A stretch of 56,191 bases of DNA from Staphylococcus devriesei (GCF_002902625.1 NZ_PPRG01000020.1:1-56191), one strand, 5' to 3'; counted from the stretch's first letter, positions 25,431 to 34,867 are shown. Made by a program: numbers and translations. The notes: generated from the letters alone by a model not told the origin.

Positions 25431-26471
25431 TTAAAATGACAGTGTTGTCACTTCAGACATACGCTTCAATATTTCATTCTGTTTAGGAAACGTCAAAATA
25501 AATGTAGTGCCTTGACCAACCGTGGAGTCTACTTTTATTTTAATACCAAGTTGCCTTTTTACACTATCAACTAAATACAAGCCAATCCCCGATGACGTTG
25601 TTTCATTACGGTTGACTGTTGATGTAAACCCACGTTCAAATATACGAGGTAAATCTTTATGACTAATGCCTCTTCCCCTATCAGTTATTTCTAGAGCGAC
25701 ATGTCCGTCTTGTTCAAAAGAACGAATTCGAATATCCTGACCTTGTGAATACTTTAACGAATTAGATAAGATTTGACGAATCATCATGCGACACCATTTC
25801 ACATCGGTATAGACAGTAGGATTAATATCAAAGTTCAGGTCATACCCTATACCTTTCGTTTGACTAATATGTCGCGTTAGTTGAATTTCCTCGATGACAA
25901 GGCGTCTTAGTGATACTTCTTCGAAATACATATCTCGATTTTTAGACTCCAATCGCGTGAGATACAATTGCTTGTCTAATAATTCATTGATACGTGCCCA
26001 TTCATATAGCAACGCCTTTTTTCGTTTAGCATCTTCTTCCTGATCAATCAGCAATTTCATTGCGGTAACCGGCGTCTTAATATCATGCACAAATTCGGTT
26101 AATGATTGTTCAGACGTTTGAATATGTAATTGTTGCTCAACGACAAGTTCTTTTTGATTTGTTAGCTTGCGATATAGATAATTTACGATTTGCTGTTGAA
26201 AAGGATCTTCAGCTAATTCCTTATGTTTAATTTCTTCAATCTCTTTATTGTTGTATAAATGTTGATATAACTTCACTTCTTTTAGAAAAGCAAAAATTAA
26301 AAATAGACATGTTAAACCAAGGTTTAACATGACGATATAGCTCACACTTTCAATTGAAATATCATAATCGATATAAGCCATACCTAATAAGGTAAGATGT
26401 AAAAATACTATCCAAAATATCCAATTACTGCGTGTCTTTAGAAATAGCCAAAACCACTTTACATTACTCAT
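25431..26471 (-). CDS. graS: GraS, intramembrane-sensing histidine kinase
   Basis: This 346-residue kinase has two membrane helices (about 15-33 and 43-62) joined by a very short extracellular loop, [10 protein letters not shown]. That acidic loop is the cationic-peptide sensing site in S. aureus GraS. The phospho-acceptor is histidine 129 in [13 protein letters not shown], and the ATP-binding domain shows N, G1 (DRGRGIS) and G2 ([11 protein letters not shown]) boxes. It belongs to the BceS class that works with an ABC transporter. The start overlaps graR by 8 nt. Its output includes mprF and dlt in S. aureus, which alter the envelope charge. Confidence 0.93.
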   Translation of the reverse strand: MSNVKWFWLFLKTRSNWIFWIVFLHLTLLGMAYIDYDISIESVSYIVMLNLGLTCLFLIFAFLKEVKLYQHLYNNKEIEEIKHKELAEDPFQQQIVNYLYRKLTNQKELVVEQQLHIQTSEQSLTEFVHDIKTPVTAMKLLIDQEEDAKRKKALLYEWARINELLDKQLYLTRLESKNRDMYFEEVSLRRLVIEEIQLTRHISQTKGIGYDLNFDINPTVYTDVKWCRMMIRQILSNSLKYSQGQDIRIRSFEQDGHVALEITDRGRGISHKDLPRIFERGFTSTVNRNETTSSGIGLYLVDSVKRQLGIKIKVDSTVGQGTTFILTFPKQNEILKRMSEVTTLSF

Positions 26472-27138
26472 GGGCCATATAACCTTTACCTACTTTAGTT
26501 TCAATCTGCGTATCCATATCAATTTCAGATAGCTTTTTACGCAGACGATTGACGTTAACAGTTAATGTATTATCACTTACAAACGCCTCATCATCCCACA
26601 ATACGGTAATCAGCGTATCACGTGTAACAATTTGATTTTGCTTTTTAATCAACATTTCTAAAATAATCATTTCCGTTTTAGACAAGTAGATAATTGTATC
26701 GCCTTTTTGGATACTGTCTTTTGATAAATCCACAAGAGTATCTTGCCAATTAAGTGTCCGCTTTTCTTCTGCGCCAAATTCGTAAACACGGCGATAAATC
26801 GCTTGTAATTTGGCTATTAGGACATTAGTGTAGAACGGTTTTTGCATATAATCATCTGCACCTAGTTCCATACTCATTACCTGGTCCATTGGATTGTCTC
26901 GAGAAGATAGAAATAGGATAGGTACATTAGAAAATTGTCTTATTTTACGACACCAATAAAATCCATCATATTTTGGTAATTGTATATCCATAATCACAAT
27001 TTCAGGCTTAGCTTCTTCATATTTATCCATTACAGCACTAAAATCATCGACGCCTGTAACATAGAAGTCCCAATGTTCTAATTCTTTTTTTAACTCTTGA
27101 AATAATGTTTGATCGTCTTCAACTAATAATATTTGCAT
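26464..27138 (-). CDS. graR: GraR, OmpR-family response regulator
   Basis: This 224-residue regulator has a receiver domain (1-118) with acidic pocket EDD at 7-9, phospho-acceptor aspartate 51 (VIMDIQLP) and the conserved lysine in MQKPF. A winged-helix OmpR-type DNA-binding domain (130-224) follows, ending in [10 protein letters not shown]. In S. aureus it is also modified by the kinase PknB/Stk1 at threonines. It sits 14 bp after graX and overlaps graS. It activates vraFG, mprF and dlt in S. aureus. Confidence 0.94.
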   Translation of the reverse strand: MQILLVEDDQTLFQELKKELEHWDFYVTGVDDFSAVMDKYEEAKPEIVIMDIQLPKYDGFYWCRKIRQFSNVPILFLSSRDNPMDQVMSMELGADDYMQKPFYTNVLIAKLQAIYRRVYEFGAEEKRTLNWQDTLVDLSKDSIQKGDTIIYLSKTEMIILEMLIKKQNQIVTRDTLITVLWDDEAFVSDNTLTVNVNRLRKKLSEIDMDTQIETKVGKGYMAHE

Positions 27139-27152
27139 GAGTGTATCACCTG

Positions 27153-28076
27153 CTATTTTGTATATTTCATTTTCTCACCTGATTGTACACGTCCATTAAA
27201 GTATTTAATACGACAATCAATTTCAAAACCTCTCATTATTAATCCTTGTAATGGAGCTTGGACGAAATAATAAATAGACCAAAACAGTCTCGGAATATAA
27301 TCATATAAATGCACAACAACCAGACGTGTTCCTTTAATATGTCGAAATTCTAATTTACCTTGTTTCTTCAAATTCGGTTTTATCATCGATCCGCCAACTA
27401 AGTGAAATGTTATAAAGTCCTCAGCATTACTCACTTTTTTTAAAACTAATAATGGCTTAGATTTCTTACGCGAATATACAATATAATTATTATTTTCTTT
27501 ATACGTATGCATGCATGTACCACGTGTATCATTAATCCAAGTCATAAAGTAGTCGACTAAGTATGATAATGTCCATTTACTAGGTAATACCATTTTTAAC
27601 GCCGTACGTACATCATCGTACTTTGAAACTTGTAATTCAACATTAATATGGGGACGCTTGATATAGGTTTGTGGCGTTTCAACTGTCACCCCGTAACTTT
27701 CTAACCGTTGAATCGTTTCGTTATCAAAACGGCTTCCTTTTATATAAACAATCTTATCCAACCCTTGTTTCATTGCTGCTCTGGCAAAGTTATCTGCAGC
27801 AATAAGGTTCAAATCACGCGCTGTAGCTTGCGTTAATTTTGCCGAATGTTTATTTGGATCTAAATAGAAATAGGCGATATCCATGCCTTCCATAGCCGCT
27901 ACCACATCTTCATAGTTATAGATATCACGTTTGAGCCAGATAATTCGACTATCATCTTTCTTCTTAGAATGAGGATATTTTGATAATGCATAAACATTCG
28001 CATCTTTTTCAAGCGCATTACTTATATATTTACCAATATAACCACTGCCACCTGCTAATAAGACATTTGGTTTCAT
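27153..28076 (-). CDS. graX: GraX, NAD(P)-binding auxiliary protein of GraRS
   Basis: This 307-residue protein, the same length as S. aureus GraX, starts with the Rossmann dinucleotide motif VLLAGGSGYIGKYI and belongs to the extended SDR/NmrA-like group. The C-terminal part (about 210-300) resembles DUF2867-type domains. In S. aureus GraX is a cytosolic cofactor that interacts with GraR and the PknB branch; it is not a proven enzyme. I take the ATG at 28076 because AAAGGGG lies upstream and the product matches the family start; the frame itself opens 38 codons earlier and would overlap the divergent gene. It is the first gene of the gra operon. Confidence 0.92.
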   Translation of the reverse strand: MKPNVLLAGGSGYIGKYISNALEKDANVYALSKYPHSKKKDDSRIIWLKRDIYNYEDVVAAMEGMDIAYFYLDPNKHSAKLTQATARDLNLIAADNFARAAMKQGLDKIVYIKGSRFDNETIQRLESYGVTVETPQTYIKRPHINVELQVSKYDDVRTALKMVLPSKWTLSYLVDYFMTWINDTRGTCMHTYKENNNYIVYSRKKSKPLLVLKKVSNAEDFITFHLVGGSMIKPNLKKQGKLEFRHIKGTRLVVVHLYDYIPRLFWSIYYFVQAPLQGLIMRGFEIDCRIKYFNGRVQSGEKMKYTK

Positions 28077-28136
28077 GTTAGAAATTGCCCCTTTATCTTT
28101 TGAAAATTTATAATTATATGTATCGTTAAGATTTAT

Positions 28137-28145
28137 TGCTATAAT
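28137..28145 (+). promoter_or_regulatory. Extended -10 element of the acetyltransferase gene
   Basis: TGCTATAAT (TGn plus a perfect -10) lies about 44 nt before the ATG at 28189 in the divergent graX gap. The -35 is poor, as expected for an extended -10 promoter. On the other strand TATAAT at 28118-28113 is a possible graX -10. Confidence 0.45.
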
Positions 28146-28188
28146 ATTACGTAAGGCAATATAGCTTAACATATTGGGAGGAAGCCAC

Positions 28189-28695
28189 ATGGCTCATAAT
28201 ATTCGTGAAATCAGTATAAAAGACGTCGAAAATTTTATTAAACTTTTAAGCAAGATTTATGATGAATCTGACTATACTTTGTATAATCCTGGTGAATATA
28301 CACCAAGCATTTCAAGCGTTAGTGACCATCTAGAACGCATTATTACGTCGCCAAGAAGTACAATTTACGTTGCAGAACAAGATGACCAACTAGTGGCTTA
28401 TGCTTTTGTTACTACTGAAGACTATGAACGTACGCGTCATCAAGCTTTTATCACTATTGGCGTAAAACAACTCTATCAGAAACACGGTATTGGCCTAGCA
28501 TTAATCAATGCCGTTGAAGCATGGTCTATTAATCATAATATTAGACGTATTGAAGCTTCGGTTGTTCCTGAAAATGTTCGCGCCGTTGAACTCTTTAAGG
28601 GCGCTAATTTTAATATCGAAGGTGAATTAAAAGACAAATTATTTATTGATGGCACTTATTACAGCCAATATATTATGGCTAAATTGCTCATTTAA
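28189..28695 (+). CDS. GNAT N-acetyltransferase
   Basis: This 168-residue enzyme has a single GNAT domain: N-terminal IREISIKDVENF, the beta-4 strand TIYVAEQDDQLVAYAFV, the acetyl-CoA pyrophosphate loop region GVKQLYQKHGIGLALINAVE (the QxxGxG/A motif in the form QKHGIG) and IRRIEASVVPENVRAVELF near the end. The acceptor is unknown. The ATG at 28189 follows GGGAGG by 7 nt; an ATG five codons earlier has no site. It is divergent from graX, an arrangement conserved in staphylococci, but a functional link to peptide resistance is not shown. Confidence 0.88.
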   Translation: MAHNIREISIKDVENFIKLLSKIYDESDYTLYNPGEYTPSISSVSDHLERIITSPRSTIYVAEQDDQLVAYAFVTTEDYERTRHQAFITIGVKQLYQKHGIGLALINAVEAWSINHNIRRIEASVVPENVRAVELFKGANFNIEGELKDKLFIDGTYYSQYIMAKLLI

Positions 28696-28843
28696 ACTAT
28701 TCGTTCCATATTTATTATACTCTAGTGACTATAATATTAAACTATCTTAACAAGATGTTTAAATAATTATCATCTAAGAAAGTGAAATTGATATCCTCAC
28801 CTTAAAAAATAGAAGAGTATAAAACATAATAACCAAAATAAAC

Positions 28844-28890
28844 GGCGTAGAAGTGATTCAGTACAATGATGATTCACCTCTACGCCTTTT
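28844..28890. terminator. Bidirectional terminator between acetyltransferase and esterase genes
   Basis: GGCGTAGAAGTGATTCA pairs with TGATTCACCTCTACGCC, with one mismatch in the stem, and TTTT follows on the plus strand. Confidence 0.75.
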
Positions 28891-28951
28891 AAATCGATAT
28901 TTCGTATTGTTAGATTTACGTTTCTTAAGTAGAAAGAAACAGAAATCCAAT

Positions 28952-29998
28952 TTAATATGGAGATAATGAAAAGTTTTTATCCGGTTCTGTAGCACCATCA
29001 AATGGTGAACGTTGGTTTTGTTCCACACCAGATGACGAAGTATTTCGACTTAGAAAAGATAGTACTCTTTTCATATTTTCTTTGGATTCCGGTTTATCTA
29101 AATGAAATTGATATTGATGATGTAAATGATGCGAGCCATCATAGAATAATGTATTAACAGGAACATGCTCTTCTTTTAATTTACGATAAAACTCAATATT
29201 TTGACTATAAAACGGATCCGCATCACCTACTGATAAATACGTTGATGGATAGTCTTTTGTTACCTGATTAATCGTTGACATTTGAGAAATATCTTTAAAA
29301 TCCGTTTCCCAATGTGTAGCTCCAGTATAACTATGCATAAACATTTTAATTCTTGGGAATTCGGTAGCTCTTACAGTCTTCATATCATAAAATCCCCCAA
29401 AGAAGATGGCTCCTTTAAGTTGTGAAGGCATAAATTGTTGTTCAAAATTCATTTCTTGGCGTAACGCTTCATTCGATTGCATTGCTACATATTGACTCGT
29501 AAGTTGTGCACCTGCAGAGTCCCCACCTATAACTACTTGATTTAAATCAATTGGAAAACGCTCTTTATTATCCTTAATAAATTGGACTGCATCATTTAAT
29601 TGAATGAGTGGAGTAGGATATTTATAATGTGGCGCTAACGCATAATTAACATTAACTACTACATAGCCTTGCTCGGCAATTTGCGCAAGTAATGGGTTTT
29701 TATATTGTTTATCCCCTGCAACATACCCTCCACCATGCATCCAAAAGATAACTGGTAATCGGGTCTTACTATTAAAGTCAGAAGGCATAATAATATCTAA
29801 CTGACTGTTCGGTATGTGTTTATTATAGGTAATATTTTGAAATAACTTAACGTTAGGATTATTAATTTGTACCTTTTCATGTTGTTGTATGTTTTTTTTA
29901 TTTTGTTGATAATGACTGTATAAGTTCCATGCGATTAAAGCTCCGACCATAATTATGAATATAAATGTGATTATCGTCCACTTCCGTTGATTATTCAT
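28952..29998 (-). CDS. Membrane-anchored alpha/beta-hydrolase (esterase/lipase)
   Basis: This 348-residue protein begins with a signal-anchor helix (about 7-25, WTIITFIFIIMVGALIAW), so the enzyme domain should face outward. It has the hormone-sensitive-lipase type oxyanion motif HGGGYVAGDK, the nucleophile elbow GGDSAG, the acidic residue near VGDADPF and the histidine in GSHHLHH, so a complete Ser-Asp-His triad is present. Substrates are probably short-chain esters. The ATG follows AAAGGA; the frame opens 26 codons earlier in sequence that also holds the upstream gene's terminator. The polar C-terminal 25 residues (SSSGVEQNQRSPFDG...) lie outside the fold. Confidence 0.82.
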   Translation of the reverse strand: MNNQRKWTIITFIFIIMVGALIAWNLYSHYQQNKKNIQQHEKVQINNPNVKLFQNITYNKHIPNSQLDIIMPSDFNSKTRLPVIFWMHGGGYVAGDKQYKNPLLAQIAEQGYVVVNVNYALAPHYKYPTPLIQLNDAVQFIKDNKERFPIDLNQVVIGGDSAGAQLTSQYVAMQSNEALRQEMNFEQQFMPSQLKGAIFFGGFYDMKTVRATEFPRIKMFMHSYTGATHWETDFKDISQMSTINQVTKDYPSTYLSVGDADPFYSQNIEFYRKLKEEHVPVNTLFYDGSHHLHHQYQFHLDKPESKENMKRVLSFLSRNTSSSGVEQNQRSPFDGATEPDKNFSLSPY

Positions 29999-30045
29999 TT
30001 CTTGCAGTCCTTTCAACTCTTTGTATAATAGATTGTTTCTCTTGT

Positions 30046-30087
30046 TAAAAAGAAAAGCAATCCGTGACGTTATCACGAATTGCTTTT
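30046..30087 (-). terminator. Terminator of the YkvI-type gene
   Basis: AAAAGCAATCCGTGA pairs with TCACGAATTGCTTTT around CGTTA, with one mismatch. On the minus strand a T-rich run follows. Confidence 0.8.
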
Positions 30088-30135
30088 AACATTAAAACAT
30101 TCAATTTAAATTGTAAAGTTTAGTTATTTTTAAAC

Positions 30136-31203
30136 TTAAGCGATGTGGTCTTTGTTATCATTTTTACGAACGTAGTACTTAATAAGTACTGCTACAACGA
30201 TAAATAAGCCAACTACACCCATAATATTATATAAGAAGTTGATTAAGTCTGCGAAACCAACGAAACTTAGGATAAATGCGGCAATCATCATAATGACGAT
30301 GAAAACATGATATTTTTTACTGTATGTTTCTGTAAAACGTGCAGCAAATGAATAGCATAGTCCTAAAATTGTGTTATACATTACCGCAAGCATAATGATT
30401 GTTAAAACAAGACCAATCCAAGGACTGATAGTATTTGCAAGTGTTAATGTTGGGATTTCAGCGTTCTTAATTTTCGGATATTCTGATTGTAGTGCAAAGT
30501 TGATTAATGCAAGTAAGATAGTGTAAACTACGCCACCAAACATTGCACCTGCGCCAGAAATTTTTCGTTTAGATGCGTCACCACCAATGGCAACTATCGT
30601 ACTAAATCCTACAGCAAAGGCTAGTCCACCGTACATTAATCCTCTAATGGCACCCCAGAATATACTAGTTTTTTCCACTGTACTATTCACTTCACTTATA
30701 CGAACACTACCTGCAAATAGATAGTAAACCGCAATAAGTACGACCATAAGAATTAAAAACGGAGTAATTAAACCTAATGCGCGCACTATTTTATTAAAAT
30801 CTAACAATAGTGTTAAGTAAATAACTACTGTCATAATAAGTGCACCCAACCATGTTGGAATTCCAAAACTTTCTTGGAACGTTGAACCTGATCCGGCAAT
30901 CATAGTTACTGCTATACCGAATAGGAAGAATATAAGTATATAATCGAAAATTTTACTAAACTTCTCTCCAAATAAATATTGTAACGTTGACTCATGATTC
31001 GTAGCTTCAAAGGCAGTACCAATTTTAGCTACTTGTCGGCCAATAAAGCCAAGGATTAACCCTGAGATTAATACACCTATATATGACCATAGACCATAAG
31101 GTGTAAAGAATTGCATTACTTCTTGGCCAGTTGAGAACCCGGCACCAACTACGATGCCGACATAGGCGAAACCAATTTTTACAGCTTCTCTATTTAAACC
31201 CAT
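30136..31203 (-). CDS. YkvI-family membrane transporter (LeuT-like fold)
   Basis: This 355-residue protein has about ten membrane helices. Its start, VKIGFAYVGIVVGAGFSTGQEVMQFF, carries an unwound GAGFSTGQE segment in helix 1, as in the YkvI family and other LeuT-fold amino-acid or cofactor carriers. The substrate is unknown. The ATG at 31203 lies 12 nt after AAGGAGG, which is long, but no closer start codon exists and this start gives a natural helix 1. It is a single gene with a terminator. A perfect 16-bp palindrome lies about 160 bp upstream and could be an operator. Confidence 0.75.
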   Translation of the reverse strand: MGLNREAVKIGFAYVGIVVGAGFSTGQEVMQFFTPYGLWSYIGVLISGLILGFIGRQVAKIGTAFEATNHESTLQYLFGEKFSKIFDYILIFFLFGIAVTMIAGSGSTFQESFGIPTWLGALIMTVVIYLTLLLDFNKIVRALGLITPFLILMVVLIAVYYLFAGSVRISEVNSTVEKTSIFWGAIRGLMYGGLAFAVGFSTIVAIGGDASKRKISGAGAMFGGVVYTILLALINFALQSEYPKIKNAEIPTLTLANTISPWIGLVLTIIMLAVMYNTILGLCYSFAARFTETYSKKYHVFIVIMMIAAFILSFVGFADLINFLYNIMGVVGLFIVVAVLIKYYVRKNDNKDHIA

Positions 31204-31359
31204 GCGAAAAAATAACCTCCTTAAATTTGACACATTGAGAATTATAACGTACTAAAAATATTATGCAATAGTGTATAAAAGTATCAACTCAACCGTTATC
31301 GCCTGAAAGTACTGAGCTAAATACTATTAGAAAAGATTGAAAAAAATGAAAAACTATTA

Positions 31360-31375
31360 AATTTGTTAACAAATT
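31360..31375. promoter_or_regulatory. Perfect 16-bp palindrome, possible operator
   Basis: AATTTGTTAACAAATT equals its own complement. It lies upstream of the YkvI-type gene and downstream of the 165-residue gene and its terminator, so the transporter is the natural target of any protein that binds it. Confidence 0.4.
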
Positions 31376-31465
31376 CATAAATGAGTAACTAGTAGTGGAC
31401 ATACATTATAATTTGTTGAAGGTTTATAATTAAATGTGGTCATTTTACATTAAATGTCCAACTAA

Positions 31466-31504
31466 TAAAAAAACGATATGAAAACGTAAATACTGTCTTC
31501 ATAC
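31466..31504 (-). terminator. Terminator of the 165-residue gene
   Basis: On the minus strand TATGAAGAC pairs with GTTTTCATA (one G-U pair) and is followed shortly by seven T. Confidence 0.7.
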
Positions 31505-31552
31505 CGGTATATATAGCTTAGTATTGAGTTATATGGCGATAATCACTCATTA

Positions 31553-32050
31553 TTATGAGCCACCATATTGTTGTAGTTCATTAATATCAACCACTACATT
31601 ATCCATACGTTTCGCCGTTTCTTTTAGTGCATTTCTAGCGACATGGTTACTTGGGTCTAATTTTAAGATTTGTTTTGCTACTTTAAATGCTTCAGAATCT
31701 GAAATAACGGGCTCAGGTATAGCATGTAATAATAACATTTGTAACAAGCTTTTGATTTCTTTCCCATTGGTTAATTGAATGGAAGATTGGGCGTGGTAAT
31801 ATGCAGAATCTATTGCCCCCTCCACTTCACTCAATGGATATACTAATAAAAGAAATGCTAAGTCATGTAACTCTGCCGTTTCTTCGAATTTAATCATATA
31901 TAAGATACATGTATAAAACATCATACTTTCATGTTCATGTGCACATGAAATGTAGGCTTCTTCGAAATCCATAAAATCAGCCTGAGACATTATTTGTCTC
32001 ACTTGTTCAAATTCGCCACTCAACACATATTGTTCAATGCTTTCTTGCAT
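31553..32050 (-). CDS. Conserved helical protein of unknown function (TPR-like)
   Basis: This 165-residue protein (MQESIEQYVLSGEFEQVRQIM...) is predicted to be almost entirely helical, without signal peptide. Helix-pair spacing and the segment AFKVAKQILKLDPSNHVARNAL look like a degenerate TPR unit at about residues 120-145. I know no function. The ATG at 32050 is preceded by AGGTGAG at 7 nt; a GTG four codons earlier overlaps that site. It lies 99 bp downstream of the orphan dhaM gene on the same strand and could be co-transcribed with it. Confidence 0.65.
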   Translation of the reverse strand: MQESIEQYVLSGEFEQVRQIMSQADFMDFEEAYISCAHEHESMMFYTCILYMIKFEETAELHDLAFLLLVYPLSEVEGAIDSAYYHAQSSIQLTNGKEIKSLLQMLLLHAIPEPVISDSEAFKVAKQILKLDPSNHVARNALKETAKRMDNVVVDINELQQYGGS

Positions 32051-32149
32051 GATAAGGCTCACCTACTCTCCACCTATTTTGCAATATTACTATTCTATCA
32101 TAATTAAAGTTGATTTTCATATTATAATAATTAAGTTGAATTAAGCTAT

Positions 32150-32530
32150 TCATTTAAACGCCGTCGTTTTAAATGAAGTATTTTCTACTTCTTGTATTAC
32201 TTCATCTGTAGAACCGCCCATTGATAGTTTAACAGCAGCTGTAAAACTACCTTCTACGATAGGAGCATTTATCTTCTTAATATTATAAGGCCCTTTATAT
32301 CTTTCAATAGCTAAGTTAATATTCATTTCCGAAGATCCTAAATCGTAAAAGCATAAAGCATCCTCTTCGACGTTATTAATGAGTCGTTGCACTTCGCTAA
32401 ATGAGGTGCTAATCTCACCATCGACACCACCATATGCTAATATATTAACACTACTTGCCATTTTATTCAGTAATGCTTTAGTCCCATTGGCGATATCTTC
32501 ACTATGACTAATAATGATAATTGAGGTCAC
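32150..32530 (-). CDS. dhaM: DhaM, PTS EIIA-like phosphoryl donor subunit of dihydroxyacetone kinase
   Basis: This 126-residue protein is an EIIA-mannose-type domain of DhaM. The phosphorylatable histidine is residue 9 in IIISHSEDIANG, and DALCFYDLGSSEMNINLAIE is the second DhaM signature. DhaM takes phosphate from HPr and passes it to ADP bound on DhaL, which then phosphorylates dihydroxyacetone held by DhaK. Neither dhaK nor dhaL is present in this window, although in S. aureus they lie exactly here, between fhuG and dhaM. The gene starts at GTG with GGAG about 10 nt upstream. The active histidine is intact, so either partners are elsewhere or this is a remnant with another use. Confidence 0.85.
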   Translation of the reverse strand: MTSIIIISHSEDIANGTKALLNKMASSVNILAYGGVDGEISTSFSEVQRLINNVEEDALCFYDLGSSEMNINLAIERYKGPYNIKKINAPIVEGSFTAAVKLSMGGSTDEVIQEVENTSFKTTAFK

Positions 32531-32720
32531 TTATATTCATCTCCAATTCACGCATCAATTTTTTATATCATATTATTGACCTAGCGTTATATCGTAATTT
32601 AAAACACACGATTCAATTGTATTTCTTCTCCTTGTCATTCCATTATAAATTAAGTGCTATAGATGTGCTAACTTTTAAATGAATTAGTGTTTAAGCCTAT
32701 TATTTTTACTGTTGAAAATA

Positions 32721-32796
32721 AAAAAAATACACTTCAAAAAGTTGAGTTATTAGCCATTTTCACTAAAAATGATTAATAATAACCCAACCTGTTGAA
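32721..32796 (-). terminator. Terminator of the fhu operon
   Basis: GTTGAGTTATTA (32741-32752) pairs with TAATAACCCAAC (32777-32788), and outer TTCAA/TTGAA bases extend the stem. On the minus strand a run of T follows (32727-32721). Confidence 0.7.
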
Positions 32797-32817
32797 ATGT
32801 ACATTAATTCATAAATA

Positions 32818-33834
32818 CTACACGCTTTTAGATTTATACATTAAATATATAAAATATGGTGCACCGATAATCGCCACAACAATCCCAGCAGGAATACCAG
32901 TGGGCTCAAGAATAATTTTACCAAGTGTATCTGCAAATACTAATAAGAATGCGCCTACTAGTATAGAAATTGGTAAAAAGAGTTGGTGTCGTGGTCCAAC
33001 GATAGACTTAGCGATATGAGGGCCCATCAAACCTATAAATGTAATCGAGCCTGCTACGGCTACCGCTACTGAAGATAACACTACCGCGATGAAGAAGAGA
33101 ACGATACGTTCACGCTCAATTTTCACACCTAAACCTTTCGCAATATGCTCGTGTGTATTAACTAAATTCAATACATTCGATTTATACATTAAGAAAGGGA
33201 AAAGAATAATTATCCATGGCAAAGTAGCCATCACAAAGGTCCATTCATCGCCCCAAATATTACCAGCAAACCACGTTGCGATAAACTCAGATTGGTCTTC
33301 ATCAAATTTAGACATTAAGGTGATCGAACCACCATATAAAGCTGTTTGCATACCTACGCCAATCAACACCATGCTCGCGGGCGTAATACCATCTCTTTTA
33401 TTCATGCTAAATAAAAAGATAATAATTGCTGTTGCCACGCCGCCAATTACACTAATTATTGGTAGAAGATAAATAAAATTATCAGGATCGATTTGACCAA
33501 CTGATAAGAATAAGGCAATCGCAAAGCCACCACCAGCATTTATTCCTAAGATACCTGGTTCGGCAATTGGATTTTTAGTCACACTTTGAATAATAGCACC
33601 ACTTAAACTTAACGCTGCACCAGCTAAGATGGTGATTAACATTCGCGGAAAACGGAATTCCATTAAAATTAATTGGTCATAGTATTCACCTTGGCCAATC
33701 AATGTTTTGAAGAAATGACCTACTGGAATTTTATATTCACCAGATGCTACACTCCATGTGCATGCTAAAAATAGAAGTATCGTAAAAATAATGAATGTAA
33801 TAATTTGTTTGCGTCTTAATTTAGGATGTATCAT
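32818..33834 (-). CDS. fhuG: FhuG, ferric-hydroxamate ABC permease
   Basis: This 338-residue FecCD-type permease has about ten membrane helices. It has the conserved FRFPRMLITILAGAALSLSGA segment, the GPHIAKSIVGPRHQ coupling loop to the ATPase and the DTLGKIIL/PTGIPAGIV end. With FhuB it forms the channel for ferric-hydroxamate siderophores delivered by the lipoprotein FhuD, which in staphylococci is encoded elsewhere. The ATG overlaps the fhuB stop by 4 nt. It is the last gene of the fhuCBG operon, followed by a terminator. Expression should follow the Fur box upstream of fhuC. Confidence 0.9.
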   Translation of the reverse strand: MIHPKLRRKQIITFIIFTILLFLACTWSVASGEYKIPVGHFFKTLIGQGEYYDQLILMEFRFPRMLITILAGAALSLSGAIIQSVTKNPIAEPGILGINAGGGFAIALFLSVGQIDPDNFIYLLPIISVIGGVATAIIIFLFSMNKRDGITPASMVLIGVGMQTALYGGSITLMSKFDEDQSEFIATWFAGNIWGDEWTFVMATLPWIIILFPFLMYKSNVLNLVNTHEHIAKGLGVKIERERIVLFFIAVVLSSVAVAVAGSITFIGLMGPHIAKSIVGPRHQLFLPISILVGAFLLVFADTLGKIILEPTGIPAGIVVAIIGAPYFIYLMYKSKSV

Positions 33835-34835
33835 ATTGTGCGACCTCCTCTTTTAACTAAGTATAAGAAGTAAGGTACACCAATAAATGAAATCACTGCA
33901 CCGACTGGAGCTTCACCTAGCATTCGCGCTATTGTGTCAGCAACTATCATTAATAAACCACCGGATAAAGCCGTCAATGGTAGTACTTTAGCATAATCCG
34001 TACCAACTAAAAATCGTACAATATGAGGTACCATTAGACCTACGAAAACAATCTGCCCAACCATAGATACGGCCACACCTGCAAGAATCATCGTTAATAC
34101 TAAGCTCACGCCTCTTATAAGTGTGATATTTTGACCTAATCCTTTAGCTAATGTTTCTCCCAAATTTAGAATCGTTAATTGTTTGCTCATGGTTAAAATA
34201 ATAATAACTGCAATAATAATGACTGGTCCGCTCCACAGCAATTGTTGCCAAGTTGTCCCTGAAACGCCACCTGCACTCCAATAAGTAAGTGATTGATTCA
34301 ATTTGAACGTTAGTGCTATACCTTGGCTAAGCGCTGTTAATAGCGCACTTACTGCCGCTCCCGCTAATATGATTCTCATTGGATTAAACCCATCGCGTCT
34401 TGAACGACCAATCATTAAGACAATAAAGCCGCCTAACATTGCACCTATAAAACCGGCGAACATTAACATTAAAAATGGTGCTTCAGGGTAAAATGCGAAC
34501 GTCCATGCCAATGCAAAGGACGCCCCCGAATTTAGTCCGATTAAACTCGGATCCGCAAGACCATTTTTTGTAACGCCTTGAATAACGGCGCCCGCTACTG
34601 ATAAAGCCATTCCTACTAAAACTGCTCCCAAATCTCGAGGAATTCGAATTTCAGTAATGATATTGTGTTGTTGATTCTTGGGGTTATAGTGAAAAATAGC
34701 GTCACTTATTGTAGATAAGCTAATTTTAGCGTCACCAATTAAAATAGAAACTAAAAGGGCACCAAATAATAACACTAAGACTAAAATAATAAAGCCTATA
34801 AATCCAAAATTAACCTTCTTGTCCTTCCCTGTCAT
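33831..34835 (-). CDS. fhuB: FhuB, ferric-hydroxamate ABC permease
   Basis: This 334-residue FecCD-type permease has ten predicted helices, with the motif EIRIPRDLGAVLVGMALSVAGA near residue 60, the GLMVPHIVRFLVGTDYAKVLP coupling region and APVGAVISFIGVPYFLYL at the end. It forms the heterodimeric channel with FhuG. It lies 32 bp after fhuC and overlaps fhuG by 4 nt. Gene order fhuC-fhuB-fhuG is typical of staphylococci. Length is normal, and no frameshift is seen. Confidence 0.9.
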   Translation of the reverse strand: MTGKDKKVNFGFIGFIILVLVLLFGALLVSILIGDAKISLSTISDAIFHYNPKNQQHNIITEIRIPRDLGAVLVGMALSVAGAVIQGVTKNGLADPSLIGLNSGASFALAWTFAFYPEAPFLMLMFAGFIGAMLGGFIVLMIGRSRRDGFNPMRIILAGAAVSALLTALSQGIALTFKLNQSLTYWSAGGVSGTTWQQLLWSGPVIIIAVIIILTMSKQLTILNLGETLAKGLGQNITLIRGVSLVLTMILAGVAVSMVGQIVFVGLMVPHIVRFLVGTDYAKVLPLTALSGGLLMIVADTIARMLGEAPVGAVISFIGVPYFLYLVKRGGRTI

Positions 34836-34867
34836 ATTAAAATCCCTTTTCTTTATTTGTTTTTAAA

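Larger units (their letters stand above)
31204..31552. other. 349-bp gap upstream of the YkvI-type gene
   Basis: The gap contains a perfect palindrome at 31360-31375, the terminator of the 165-residue gene at 31466-31504, and on the minus strand TTGATA followed 16 bp later by CATAAT near 31270-31300, a plausible promoter for the YkvI-type gene. No open frame is credible. Confidence 0.5.

Noticed and set aside
22666-28076. A new ABC/two-component resistance system
   Set aside because: Gene order, lengths, GraR Asp51 and GraS His129 identify the known graXRS-vraFG system.
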